From Pseudonocardia hierapolitana (GTDB lineage: Bacteria; Actinomycetota; Actinomycetes; Mycobacteriales; Pseudonocardiaceae), in the NCBI RefSeq assembly GCF_007994075.1, contig NZ_VIWU01000001.1:1178001-1242000 (forward strand): DNA of 64,000 bases, in the 5' to 3' direction. The translations under genes and the position numbers were made by a program. This document shows, piece by piece, positions 17,080 to 25,952 of this stretch; the stretch's first letter is position 1, and each line of letters starts with the position of its first letter. Below the pieces are notes generated by a model. The model saw only the letters and a program-made list of their open reading frames with translations. It had not been told where the DNA came from and searched no databases.

Positions 17080-18111
17080 TCAGGCGGTGTCGCCGACCGA
17101 GACGAGCACCTTCACCTGCTGCGGGTCGGCCGAGGCCGCGAACGCCTCGGCGGCCCGGTCGAGCGGGTAGACGGCGGTGACGAGCTCGTCGGCCGCCACC
17201 GCCCCGGAGGAGAGCAGCGCGATCGCCTGCTCCACGTCCTCCCGGACGTACATGAGGCTGCCGATCACCGAGATCTCCCGGTCCTGCACCAGGTGCAGCG
17301 GGATCGAGGTGGGACCGGCGGCGATGCCGACGACCATCACCGTGCCGCCCTTGTCGACCAGCTCGACGGCCTGGGCCATCGAGCCGGCGGAGGCGACGCA
17401 GTCGAACACCACGTCGGCGCCCTGCAGCACGGCGGCCGCCCGGTCGACCAGGTCGGGGGCGTCGGCGCGCAGCGCCTCGGCGGCGCCCAGGCGCCGGGCC
17501 CGGTCCAGCTTCTCGGGCAGCACGTCGGTGACGACCACGACCTCGGCGCCCGCGGCCCGCGCCGCGACCAGCACGAGCAGCCCGATCGGGCCCGCGCCGA
17601 GCACGGCCACCCGGCTGCCCGCTCGGAGCCCCGCTCTCCGCACCGCGTGCACCGGCGTGGCGAGCGGCTCCACCAGCGCGGCGAGCTCGTCGGACATGCC
17701 GTCGGGGATCCGGTGCAGCCGGTCGCGGGCCACGACGAACACGTCGCCCATGCCGCCCGGCGTCTGGCAGCCGAAGACGGCGAGGTTGCGGCAGATGTTG
17801 TAGCGGCCGTCGCGGCACTGCGGGCACTCGCCGCAGGTCAGGTTGGGTTCGAGCACGACGCGGTCGCCCGCGGCGAGGTCGGTGACCCCCTCCCCCACCT
17901 GCTCGACGACGCCGACCACCTCGTGGCCGGGCCGGTAGGGCCGGTCGATGAACGGGTGGTGCCCGGCCGCTGCGTGCACGTCGGTGCCGCAGATGCCGAC
18001 CAGCCGGCTCGCGACCAGCACCTGCCCCGGCGCGGGCGGCCCCGGCCGGGGCACCTCCATCACCTCGATGTCCTCGGACGAGGTCACGACGACCTGGCGC
18101 ATGTTGCTCAT
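17080..18111 (-). CDS. Zinc-dependent medium-chain dehydrogenase (sorbitol/threonine DH type)
   Basis: The 343-residue protein has the catalytic zinc site Cys in GICGTDVH plus PGHEVVG, the structural zinc cysteines CGECPQCRDGRYNIC, and the Rossmann motif VLGAGPIGLLVLV. These belong to the polyol/threonine dehydrogenase branch. It lies between the SDR and system B and most likely oxidises the imported polyol or sugar using NAD. ATG 18111 has a GAGGGAAG ribosome site. Confidence 0.9.
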   Translation of the reverse strand: MSNMRQVVVTSSEDIEVMEVPRPGPPAPGQVLVASRLVGICGTDVHAAAGHHPFIDRPYRPGHEVVGVVEQVGEGVTDLAAGDRVVLEPNLTCGECPQCRDGRYNICRNLAVFGCQTPGGMGDVFVVARDRLHRIPDGMSDELAALVEPLATPVHAVRRAGLRAGSRVAVLGAGPIGLLVLVAARAAGAEVVVVTDVLPEKLDRARRLGAAEALRADAPDLVDRAAAVLQGADVVFDCVASAGSMAQAVELVDKGGTVMVVGIAAGPTSIPLHLVQDREISVIGSLMYVREDVEQAIALLSSGAVAADELVTAVYPLDRAAEAFAASADPQQVKVLVSVGDTA

Positions 18112-18128
18112 GGCACTTCCCTCCGCGG

Positions 18129-18896
18129 TCAGAAGACCGTGTAGCCGCCGTCGACGACCAGCACGGAACCGGTCATGAACGACGCGGCGTCGCTGGCGAG
18201 GAACACGACGCTCGGCGAGATCTCCTCGGGCATCGCGTAGCGCTGCTGCGGCGCGTCCTCGATCCAGTAGCGCCGCAGCTCGGGCCGGTGCACCGGCGAC
18301 ATCTCGGTCTTGACGTAACCCGGTGCCACCGCGTTGACCCGGATGCCGTCCGGGGCCCATTCGGCGGCGAGCGACCGCGTCAGGTGGTGTACCGCGGCCT
18401 TCGACGCGTTGTAGGCCGGCTGCCACTGCGGCCGGTTGACGACGAAGCCCGACATCGAGCCGACGTTCACGATCGACCCGCCGCCGTGCGCGCGCATGTG
18501 CCGGCCGGCGGCCCGGCTGCACTTCCACAGCGCCCGCACGTTGAGGTCGAACACCGTGTCCCACTCCTCGTCCGGCACGTCCCATGACGGGTTGTGGAAG
18601 CAGGCGCCCGCGTTGTTGACGAGGATGTCGAGACCGCCGAGGCCCGCCACCGTCTCGGCGACGGCGCGGTCGACGTCGGCCGCCACGGTGATGTCCCCGG
18701 TGATCGGGAGGACGTCAACGCCCTCGGCGGCGAGCTCCGCGACCGTGGCGGCGTTGCGGTCGGCGTCCCGGGCCACGAAGGCGACGCGGGCGCCCGCCTG
18801 CGCCAGCGCGAGGGTGAACGATTTGCCGAGGCCGCGGTTCCCACCCGTGACGAGCGCGGTGCGGCCGTCGAGGCGGAACGTGTCGAGGACGCCCAT
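18129..18896 (-). CDS. SDR-family dehydrogenase (sugar/polyol type)
   Basis: A 255-residue classical SDR: TGGNRGLGK at 17-25, NNAGA, catalytic serine in NVGSMSG, and YNASK. The sequence resembles gluconate 5-dehydrogenase and related sugar-alcohol enzymes. Its ATG shares one base with the stop of the binding-protein gene (TGATG) and the Zn-dehydrogenase follows 17 bases on. Placement between two importers suggests a step on the imported substrate. Confidence 0.9.
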   Translation of the reverse strand: MGVLDTFRLDGRTALVTGGNRGLGKSFTLALAQAGARVAFVARDADRNAATVAELAAEGVDVLPITGDITVAADVDRAVAETVAGLGGLDILVNNAGACFHNPSWDVPDEEWDTVFDLNVRALWKCSRAAGRHMRAHGGGSIVNVGSMSGFVVNRPQWQPAYNASKAAVHHLTRSLAAEWAPDGIRVNAVAPGYVKTEMSPVHRPELRRYWIEDAPQQRYAMPEEISPSVVFLASDAASFMTGSVLVVDGGYTVF

Positions 18897-19903
18897 CAGA
18901 AGACGCTGCTCGGGTCGTAGTACTCCGACACGTTCTCGCAGCCGATGCCCGCCGCCTGGGTGAGCGAGATCTTCTGGACCGTGGCCGGGTCGAGCTGCCC
19001 GGTGGCCACGCCGACCGCGATGTCGAAGACCTGCTCCGCGGCCAGGCTCGGCGAGTTCAGCCCGGTGGAGACGTACTGCCCGGTGCACCCGCCGTTCGCG
19101 ATCTCGGCGAGCGCCTCCTTCTGCCCGTCGGCCGCCGCGGCGACGAGGACCGTGCTGTTGCCCTGGTTGCGGAGCACGCTCAGCGCACCGAGGGCCATCG
19201 AGTCGTTCAGGCCGAGCACCAGGTCGGTCTCCGGGTGCGCGGCGAGCATCGACTCGGTGGCCGGGACCGCCTCCTCCTGGGTGTAGGTGGCTGTCGCGGA
19301 GGCGACGACCTCCGGGGTCACCCCGCCCTCGGTGAGCCCGGCGAGGAAGCCCTCCTGTCGGGCCGGTCCGACGATCTCGTCGTTCGGGCCGCCGTTGAGG
19401 ATCGCCACCTGGATCGTGGCGCCCGAGCCGAAGCGCTGCGCGGTGAGCAGGCCCGACAGGCGCCCGATCTCCTTGTTGTTCGACTGCACCGCGGTGAGCC
19501 CGACGTCCGGGATCGAGGTGTCGACGAACAGCACGGGCACCTCACCCGCGGCCTGCTCCAGCTGGGTGCGCTGGGTCTCCGGGCTGATCGCGTTGACGAC
19601 CAGCGCGTCGACGCCCTGGGCGAGCATCGCCTGCACCTGGTTGAGCTGGGTGACCGGGTCGCCGCCTGCGTTCTGGAACAGCAGGTGGAAGCCCTCGGCC
19701 CGGGCGCGCTCCTGCGCCATCGCCTCCATGGCCGCGTAGTACGGCGCGTCCATCTGACGTTGGGCGAAGCCGATAGTCACCTCGCTGACCGGCTTCGGCT
19801 CCTGCGCCTGGTCCGGTGAGGAGTTCGAGCCGACGGTGCCGCAGGCGGACAGCAGCGCGAGGGACGCGGCCGCCGCGACGGCGAGGAGGCGGGGGGTGCG
19901 CAT
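18896..19903 (-). CDS. Sugar-binding lipoprotein of ABC importer (system A)
   Basis: A 335-residue Peripla_BP_4 protein with a lipoprotein signal ending LLSAC (Cys21). Motifs include TIGFAQRQMDAPYYAAMEAMA, LVVNAISPETQRTQLEQAAG, DTSIPDVGLTAVQSNN and VLGLNDSMALGALSVLRNQG. It is divergent in sequence from the system B binding protein, so the two systems probably take different ligands. It is separated from the permease by 37 bases. Confidence 0.92.
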   Translation of the reverse strand: MRTPRLLAVAAAASLALLSACGTVGSNSSPDQAQEPKPVSEVTIGFAQRQMDAPYYAAMEAMAQERARAEGFHLLFQNAGGDPVTQLNQVQAMLAQGVDALVVNAISPETQRTQLEQAAGEVPVLFVDTSIPDVGLTAVQSNNKEIGRLSGLLTAQRFGSGATIQVAILNGGPNDEIVGPARQEGFLAGLTEGGVTPEVVASATATYTQEEAVPATESMLAAHPETDLVLGLNDSMALGALSVLRNQGNSTVLVAAAADGQKEALAEIANGGCTGQYVSTGLNSPSLAAEQVFDIAVGVATGQLDPATVQKISLTQAAGIGCENVSEYYDPSSVF

Positions 19904-19940
19904 GGGTTCTCCGGGGTTCTCGGGTGTTCGTCGGGGTTCG

Positions 19941-20948
19941 TCAGTGACCGCGCCGGGTGCCGGTGCGGCCGATGGTGGCCAGCGCCACCGCGAGCAGGAT
20001 CAGGGCGCCGCGGAAGGCGTCCTGCAGGAACGTCGAGACGTTGAGCAGCACGAGCAGGTTCGTGATGACGCCGAAGATCGCGGTACCGACGACGGCGCCG
20101 AACACGCGGCCCTGCCCGCCGGCCAGCCGCGCCCCGCCGATGACGACGGCGGCGATCGCGTCCAGCTCGAAGAGGGTGCCTGCGGTCGGTGTGCCCGCCC
20201 CGACCCGGGACGCCAGCAGGAACCCGCCGAGGCCGACGAGCAGCCCGGCGATGACGTAGACGGCCAGGAGCGTGCCGCGCACCGGCACGCCCGAGGCGTG
20301 GGCGGCCTCCCGCGTGCTGCCGACGGCGTACACGCGGCGGCCGAAGACCGTGCGGCGCAGCAGGAACGCCATGCCGACGGCGACGGCGACCCAGAGGATG
20401 CCGAGCACCGGCACCCCGAGCACGGTGGCGGTGCCGGCCACCGTGAACGCGGGATCCGCGGGCCGGACCGGCACGCCCTCCGTGTAGGCGTACACCAGCC
20501 CGCGGGCCAGCGCGAGCATGCCGAGGGTGACGATGAACGGCTCCAGGCCGCGGAACGCGACGAGGAACCCGTTGACGGCCCCCAGCAGCGCCCCGACGCC
20601 CAGCGCCACCAGCACCGACACGATCACCGACGACCCGCCGAAGAGGCCGGCCGACAGCACGCAGGCCAACCCCAGCACCGAGCCGACGCTGATGTCGATG
20701 CCGCCGGACACCACGACGATGAACTGCGCCAGCGCGACGATGCCGATCACCGACATCTGCAGCACGAGGTTCTCGAGGTTGCGCGTGGAGAGGAACGCGT
20801 CGGAGAGCATCGCCGCGAGCACCACCAGCGCGACGAGGATGAGCAGCGGGTACTGGTTGCGCAGCCACGCCCCGCCGCGGCCGGCCCACGCGCGCGGCGC
20901 CGCACCGGCGTCGGGGGCGGTCCGGGCGGTCTTCTCGGTGACGGTCAT
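19941..20948 (-). CDS. Ribose-type ABC transporter permease (system A)
   Basis: A 335-residue BPD_transp_2 permease with about ten TM helices, IVVVSGGIDISVGSVLG and IAAVVIGGARLAGG motifs. ATG 20948 overlaps the ATPase stop by four bases. System A has only one permease gene, so it should work as a homodimer, unlike system B. Confidence 0.92.
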   Translation of the reverse strand: MTVTEKTARTAPDAGAAPRAWAGRGGAWLRNQYPLLILVALVVLAAMLSDAFLSTRNLENLVLQMSVIGIVALAQFIVVVSGGIDISVGSVLGLACVLSAGLFGGSSVIVSVLVALGVGALLGAVNGFLVAFRGLEPFIVTLGMLALARGLVYAYTEGVPVRPADPAFTVAGTATVLGVPVLGILWVAVAVGMAFLLRRTVFGRRVYAVGSTREAAHASGVPVRGTLLAVYVIAGLLVGLGGFLLASRVGAGTPTAGTLFELDAIAAVVIGGARLAGGQGRVFGAVVGTAIFGVITNLLVLLNVSTFLQDAFRGALILLAVALATIGRTGTRRGH

Positions 20949-22483
20949 GCGGCGTCCCCTCCCTGGGCGGCGTCTTCTCTCGGGGCCCCGCCCAGGGCGG
21001 CGCGGATGAGGTCCTCGGTCGAGGCCTGCGCGGCGTCGAGCTCGGCGACCAGCCGGCCGTCGCGCAGCACGAGCACGCGGTGGCACAGCAGCAGGGCTTC
21101 CTCGGCCTCGCTGGTGACCACCAGGACGGCCTTGTCCTGCTGGGACAGGCTGTGGATGATCTCGTAGATGTTCAGCCGGGCGCCGACGTCGATGCCCTTG
21201 GTCGGCTCGTCGAGCACGATCACGTCCGGGTCGGCGGCGAGCCACTTGGCGAGGCAGACCTTCTGCTGGTTGCCGCCCGACAGGGCACGGGTCGGCGTCT
21301 GCGGGCCGCCCTTGACCTGGAACCGCTCGATCAGGTCGCTCACCTGTGCCCGCTCGTCGCGGCGGCGCACCACACCGGCCGTGGCGAGCCGCGGCAGCGT
21401 GACGAGGCTGAGGTTCTCGGCATTGCTGAACTCGGCGACGAAGCCCTCGCGGCGCCGGTCCTCGGTGAGGTACGCGACGCCGTGCCGCAGCGCGGCGCCG
21501 GGGCTGCGCATCGTCACCGGCCGGCCACCGATCTCGACGGTGCCGGCGCGGGGTTGCTGCTGGCCGGAGACCGAGCGCGCGACCGACGAGCGGCCGCTCC
21601 CGACCAGCCCGTAGATCCCGACGACCTCGCCGCCCCGCACCTCGAACGACACGTCGGTGGCCGAGCCCGCGTGCAGGCCGCGCACCGCCAGCGCCGGCGG
21701 TCGCCCCTCGGCGCGGTGCGCTGGCGGCCGCTCCAGTGCCCGCACCCCCTCGCCGATCATCAGCGTGGTGACCTCGGCCGGGTCGGTGTCGGCGGTGCGC
21801 AGCACCGTGACGAGCCGGCCGCCGCGCAGCACGGCGATGCGGTCCGAGAGCGCGAACACCTCGGGCATCCGGTGCGAGACGAACACGACGGCGGTGCCCG
21901 CGGCCTTCTCCGCGGCCACCATCTCCTGCACGTCGGCGAAGTGCTCCTCGGTGGTGGAGGCGGTGGTCTCGTCGAGGATCAGCACCTTGTGCGGGGTGAC
22001 CCGGGCGCGGGCGAGCGCGAGCATCTGCCGCTGCCCCGGGGCGAGGGACCCGGCGAGCCGGCCGGGCGCGACGTCGCCGAGGCCGACGTCGCGCAGGGCC
22101 TGCCGGGTGAGCTCGTCGTCGCTGCGGCGGGCGAGCGACCAGGGCCGGATGTCGCGCCCCGCACGCAGCCGGTAGAGCCACACGTTCTCGCCCACGGTGA
22201 AGTCGTCGACGATCAGCGGCTCCTGGTGCATGAGCATGATCCCGGCACGGTCGGCCTCCGCGGGGTCGGCGACTGGCTCGGGGTGCCCGGCGACCCGGAT
22301 CTCACCGGCGGTGGGGGCCTCCTGGCCGGCCAGCAGCCGGGCGAAGGTGGACTTGCCTGCGCCGTTGGCGCCGCAGATCGCGAGCACCTCGCCCGCTCGG
22401 CCGTCGAGGTCGAGGTCGGAGAGCGCCTGCACACCCGGATAGCTCTTGCTCACGCCGCTGGCGGAGAAGACCACCTCGTCCAC
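20945..22483 (-). CDS. Ribose-type ABC transporter ATPase, two NBDs (system A)
   Basis: A 512-residue RbsA-type ATPase. NBD1 has Walker A GANGAGKSTF, signature LAPGQRQMLALARA and Walker B VLILDETTAST. NBD2 has GLVGSGRSSVARSVSG, LSGGNQQKVCLAKWL and VIVLDEPTKGIDVG, so its catalytic Glu is kept, in contrast to system B. GTG 22483 is preferred as start: AGGAGG ends eight bases before it, while GTG 22492 would abut the ribosome site directly. A promoter and operator lie just upstream. Confidence 0.92.
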   Translation of the reverse strand: MDEVVFSASGVSKSYPGVQALSDLDLDGRAGEVLAICGANGAGKSTFARLLAGQEAPTAGEIRVAGHPEPVADPAEADRAGIMLMHQEPLIVDDFTVGENVWLYRLRAGRDIRPWSLARRSDDELTRQALRDVGLGDVAPGRLAGSLAPGQRQMLALARARVTPHKVLILDETTASTTEEHFADVQEMVAAEKAAGTAVVFVSHRMPEVFALSDRIAVLRGGRLVTVLRTADTDPAEVTTLMIGEGVRALERPPAHRAEGRPPALAVRGLHAGSATDVSFEVRGGEVVGIYGLVGSGRSSVARSVSGQQQPRAGTVEIGGRPVTMRSPGAALRHGVAYLTEDRRREGFVAEFSNAENLSLVTLPRLATAGVVRRRDERAQVSDLIERFQVKGGPQTPTRALSGGNQQKVCLAKWLAADPDVIVLDEPTKGIDVGARLNIYEIIHSLSQQDKAVLVVTSEAEEALLLCHRVLVLRDGRLVAELDAAQASTEDLIRAALGGAPREDAAQGGDAA

Positions 22484-22510
22484 TGCCTGCACCTCCTCAT
22501 GCCTTCGGTC

Positions 22511-22539
22511 ATCGCATACCTGTAATGACAGGATGTCAA
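22511..22539 (-). promoter_or_regulatory. Internal operon promoter with overlapping operator dyads
   Basis: On the minus strand TTGACA (22534-22539) is a perfect -35 box; 17 bases on, TGCGAT (22511-22516) is a weak -10. The spacer contains CCTGT-N4-ACAGG (22519-22532) and the box itself overlaps the perfect dyad TGACA-N3-TGTCA (22526-22538). The element overlaps the last codon of the RpiR gene and reads into the system A ATPase, so transport genes can be controlled separately from the enzymes upstream. Confidence 0.6.
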
Positions 22540-23408
22540 GTCACGTTCCGGCTGCCGTCGGCGCTGCCCCGGAACGCCGACAGCGCCTCCTTCATCTCCC
22601 GCAGCCGCTCCAGGTGAGCCGGACCGCGGCGCACGGCCACCGCCGTCGCGAGGACGTCGACGAGCACGAGACCGGCGAGCCTGCTCACCGTCGGGGTGTA
22701 GATGTCGGTGTCCTCGAAGGTGCGCAGGACGATCGCGACGTCGGCGAGGTCGGCGAGCGGCCCGGGCCCGCCGGTGACGGCGATGACCGCCGCACCTGCC
22801 CGCTTCGCGCGCTCGGTGACCTCCAGCACCGATGTCGTGCGCCCGGTGTTGGAGATCGCCACGACCACCTCGCCCGGTCCGCACATCGCCGCGGCCATGT
22901 ACTGCTGGTGCAGGTCCACGGGGGCGGTGCACGGCACGCCGAACAGCACGGCGTGCTGCAGTGCGTCCTGGGCGATGATCCCGGAGGCACCGAGGCCCAC
23001 GAAGTGCACCGACGTGGCCCGCACCAGCGTCTCGACGGCGTCGGCGACGGCCGCCGTGTCCAGGGATCGGCGGGTGCGGTCGAGGCTGCTCAGCGTGTGG
23101 TCGAAGATCTTGCCCGCCATCGCCTCGACCGGGTCGTCCGGCTCGATCGCGGAGTGCGTGACCGGGATGCCCACCGCCAGCGACTGCGCGAGCCCCAGCC
23201 GGAACGCCTGGAACCCGCTGAAGCCAAGCCCGGTGCAGAACCGCATGACGGTCGGCTCACTCACGCCCGCGGCGTCGGCGAGCCCGGCCATGCTCATGTG
23301 GACCACCGCGGCGGGGTCGGCGAGCACCGCCGCGGCCACCTTGCGCTCCGACGGCCGCATCCGGTCCTGCCGACCGGTGATGAGCTCCAGCACCGACTCG
23401 CCCGTCAT
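22536..23408 (-). CDS. MurR/RpiR-family transcriptional regulator
   Basis: The 290-residue protein has an RpiR helix-turn-helix at about 1-77 (MRPSERKVAAAVLADPAAV, then SEPTVMRFCTGLGFSGF) and a SIS sugar-phosphate-binding domain at about 125-265 (FVGLGASGIIAQDALQH, AISNTGRTTSVLE, TGGPGPLADLADV). Such proteins sense phosphosugars, so a pathway intermediate is the probable effector. It overlaps the hydroxyacid dehydrogenase by four bases and ends on the operator at 22519-22538, which it may bind. Confidence 0.92.
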   Translation of the reverse strand: MTGESVLELITGRQDRMRPSERKVAAAVLADPAAVVHMSMAGLADAAGVSEPTVMRFCTGLGFSGFQAFRLGLAQSLAVGIPVTHSAIEPDDPVEAMAGKIFDHTLSSLDRTRRSLDTAAVADAVETLVRATSVHFVGLGASGIIAQDALQHAVLFGVPCTAPVDLHQQYMAAAMCGPGEVVVAISNTGRTTSVLEVTERAKRAGAAVIAVTGGPGPLADLADVAIVLRTFEDTDIYTPTVSRLAGLVLVDVLATAVAVRRGPAHLERLREMKEALSAFRGSADGSRNVT

Positions 23409-24343
23409 GCCCGGACCTCCGTGAGCGCGGCGATGAGGTTCTCGACGGCCTGCGCGGTCGCGCGCCGGACGCTCGCCCCGGTGAACCCGCCGACGTGCGG
23501 GGTCGCCACCACGCGCTCGTGGCGCAGCAACGGGGTGAGCTCGGGGGGCTCGGTCTCGAACGCGTCGACGGCGTAGGCGGCCAGGCGCCCGTCGTCCAGT
23601 GCTGCGAGCACGGCGCCGTCGTCGACGAGGGCCGCCCGCGCGGTGTTGACCAGCACCGCTCCCCTGCGCACGCCTGCCAACCGGTCCGCGTCCAGCAGCG
23701 GGCGGCCGTCGGCGGCGGGCGGGGCGTGCAGCGTGACGACGTCGCAGGTCGCCAGCAGCGCGTCGAGCGTCACGACCGGGACGGGCGCGGTGGCCGGGTC
23801 CACGACCGGGTCGGTTCCCACGACGTCGGCGCCGAGCCCGCGGAACAGCCGCGCCACGCGAGCGCCGATCGCACCCAGCCCGACCACGCCCACACGGCAC
23901 TCGTCGAGCTCGCGGCCCGGGTGGCGGTCCCAGCCGCCGGCCCGCAGCGCGGCGGCCGACCACGGGACGTGGCGCAGCCCGGCCAGCGCGAGCGCCAGCG
24001 CCAGCTCCGCGACGCCCTGCGCGTTGGCGCCCTCCGCGCGCAGCACGCGGATTCCCGCGCGGGCCGCGGCGGCCGTGTCGATCGCGTCGGTGCCTGATCC
24101 GTTGCGGCTGATCACGCGCAGGTCGGTGGCCGCGGCAAGCACCCGCGCCCCGATCGGCTCCACACCTGCGAGCCAGCCGACGCAGCCGGGCACGAGCGCG
24201 AGTTGCTCCGCCTCGGTCGGGGTGCGGCCCGCGGGCCCCGGCACGAGCGCGAACCCGGCATCGCGCAGCGGTGCCAGCTCCGCGACCGCGTCGAGCCCGG
24301 CCGAGGTGAGCGAGCGCGGGGTCACGAGCACGCGCGCGGTCAT
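23405..24343 (-). CDS. D-2-hydroxyacid dehydrogenase
   Basis: A 312-residue member of the D-isomer 2-hydroxyacid dehydrogenase family. The nucleotide domain has VGVVGLGAIGARVARLF, the catalytic Arg lies in NTARAALVDDGAV, the Glu in FETEPPELTP and the His in ATPHVGGFTG. Phosphoglycerate-dehydrogenase-like length without an ACT domain. It sits between the shikimate-dehydrogenase-like enzyme and RpiR with four-base overlaps on both sides. It may reduce a 2-oxoacid or 2-oxo-sugar acid of the pathway. Confidence 0.9.
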   Translation of the reverse strand: MTARVLVTPRSLTSAGLDAVAELAPLRDAGFALVPGPAGRTPTEAEQLALVPGCVGWLAGVEPIGARVLAAATDLRVISRNGSGTDAIDTAAAARAGIRVLRAEGANAQGVAELALALALAGLRHVPWSAAALRAGGWDRHPGRELDECRVGVVGLGAIGARVARLFRGLGADVVGTDPVVDPATAPVPVVTLDALLATCDVVTLHAPPAADGRPLLDADRLAGVRRGAVLVNTARAALVDDGAVLAALDDGRLAAYAVDAFETEPPELTPLLRHERVVATPHVGGFTGASVRRATAQAVENLIAALTEVRA

Positions 24344-25314
24344 CGCCGGACCTCCGCCGCGAGGCGCCCCAGCTCGGCGAACCGCGGTCCGGAGGTCGGG
24401 ATCTCCACCTGGAAGACCTCGGCGATCACCCTCGTCCAGCCGTGCAGGAAGTACTCCCAGCCGTCGTGCTCGCGCACCCCCGCCGTACGTGCCTGGTCGA
24501 GGAACACCAGCTCACCGCGGTAGTTGAGGTCCCACGCCACGGCGCCCGCCGGGAACCGCGCGGCGCCGGTCAGCGGCGAGCCGGGGGCGTCCTTGCCCAG
24601 CCCGGTCGCGTTGACCACGAGCGAGCCCGGGGCCAGGCCGGCGAGCAGCGCGTCGTTGTCCGGCGCGCCGTCGATCGGCCGGCACTCCACGGGCACGTCG
24701 GTGCCCAGCTCGTCGTGCACCCGGCGCAGCGCGGCGAGCCGGCCGCGGTCCGGGTCGGTCACGACGATCCGCGAAGGCCGGTCCGCCCCGCGCTCGGGCC
24801 GGGTGAGGTACCAGCTGATCGCGATCGCCGAACCCCCCGCGCCCATGACGAACGCGTCGGCCGGGGCGGTCGCCAAGCGACCCTTCGGAATGATCGAGTC
24901 CAGTGCGAGTCCGGCCGTGATCGGGTCCTTCGCGGAGGCGACGAGCGCGCCGTCCGGCTTGGCCAGGCAGCTCACCTCGCCCATCAGCCGCGCGAGCGGG
25001 TCGATCTCGGCGAACAGGTCGGCGCACGCCGCGTACAGGTCGATCTTGTGGGTGGTGACGAGTGCGCCCGCGCTCAGCGGGTCGGCGGCGAGGAACTCCA
25101 CGATCCGCCGGTAGTCCTCACGCGGCGCGTGCAGCGGCAGGTCCACCCCGACCAGCGGCACGTCGCCCAGCCCGAGCGCCTGCGCCCACCGCGGGAACAC
25201 GGTGCGGATCGACGAGCGTCCGGTCGTGACGCCGACGAAGTACAGCGTGGGCCGCTGCGCGGGCCGCGGCAGCTCGCCGGGGGCCGGGTCGAGCGCCGTC
25301 GGGTCCGCGGTCAC
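24340..25314 (-). CDS. Shikimate dehydrogenase-like NAD(P)-dependent enzyme
   Basis: The 324-residue protein has the two-domain AroE fold: a substrate domain with GVTTGRSSIRTVFPRW and GALVTTHK, where Lys90 matches the catalytic lysine, and a cofactor domain with GAGGSAIAISWYL (158-170). The AroE motifs GAVNT and NTDG are changed to GEVSC and KDPIT, so shikimate is an unlikely substrate. It is longer than AroE and lies inside a sugar-degradation operon. GTG 25314 overlaps the KDPG-aldolase stop. Probably acts on a polyhydroxy acid or cyclitol-like intermediate. Confidence 0.8.
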   Translation of the reverse strand: MTADPTALDPAPGELPRPAQRPTLYFVGVTTGRSSIRTVFPRWAQALGLGDVPLVGVDLPLHAPREDYRRIVEFLAADPLSAGALVTTHKIDLYAACADLFAEIDPLARLMGEVSCLAKPDGALVASAKDPITAGLALDSIIPKGRLATAPADAFVMGAGGSAIAISWYLTRPERGADRPSRIVVTDPDRGRLAALRRVHDELGTDVPVECRPIDGAPDNDALLAGLAPGSLVVNATGLGKDAPGSPLTGAARFPAGAVAWDLNYRGELVFLDQARTAGVREHDGWEYFLHGWTRVIAEVFQVEIPTSGPRFAELGRLAAEVRR

Positions 25315-25952
25315 GGTCGCAGCCCCGCGACCGCACGGGCGCGCTCGCCGATCACGTCCCAGCGGCCCGCGGCGATGTCGGCACGCGGCGCGATCCACGT
25401 ACCACCGACCGCGAACACGTTCGACAGCGCGAGGTACTCCCCCACGTTCTCCGGCCGCACCCCACCCGTCGGCATGAACCGGGCACCCGTCCAGCCGAAC
25501 GGACCGTCCAGCGCCTTCAACGTCGCGATGCCCCCGTAAGCGCCGGCCGGGAAGAACTTGATGTGCCGCGCCCCGGCCTCCAGGCACGCGCCCACCTCGC
25601 TCGGGGTGACAGCACCCGGCACGAACGGCAGCCCCGCCTTCTCCGCGGCGGCCACGCAGGCGCCCGAGAACCCGGGCGACACCCCGAACCGCGCGCCCGC
25701 GTCGGCAGCAGCGCTGACCATGTCCGGCAGCACGAGCGTGCCCGCACCCAGCAGGAAGTCCGGCAGTTCCGCCGCGATCGCGGCCACCGCGTCCCGCGCC
25801 GCCGGGGTCCGGAAGGTGACCTCGACGACCGGCAGGCCCGCCTCGGAGAGGGTGTGGGCGAGCGGCACGGCCGCCGCGGCATCGTCGATCTCGACGACCG
25901 GAACGACCGCGAGCGCCTCGATCGCGGTGAGGACGTCGGATTCGGGCGCCAT
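25311..25952 (-). CDS. eda: KDPG/KHG aldolase
   Basis: A 213-residue class I aldolase of the Eda family. Schiff-base Lys132 lies in HIKFFPAG, Glu44 in VVEVTFRT, and the phosphate loop is MPTGGV. The family cleaves 2-keto-3-deoxy sugar acids, usually 6-phosphates, to pyruvate plus an aldehyde. It overlaps the cupin gene upstream by one base and the shikimate-dehydrogenase-like gene downstream by four. It implies that the pathway ends in a 2-keto-3-deoxy acid. Confidence 0.93.
   Translation of the reverse strand: MAPESDVLTAIEALAVVPVVEIDDAAAAVPLAHTLSEAGLPVVEVTFRTPAARDAVAAIAAELPDFLLGAGTLVLPDMVSAAADAGARFGVSPGFSGACVAAAEKAGLPFVPGAVTPSEVGACLEAGARHIKFFPAGAYGGIATLKALDGPFGWTGARFMPTGGVRPENVGEYLALSNVFAVGGTWIAPRADIAAGRWDVIGERARAVAGLRP

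Noticed and set aside
14885..17827. A 980-codon minus-strand frame across the system B binding protein and permease
   Set aside because: Only the permease part has family sequence. The rest is a shadow of the binding-protein and dehydrogenase genes in another frame, rich in Arg/Ala/Gly.
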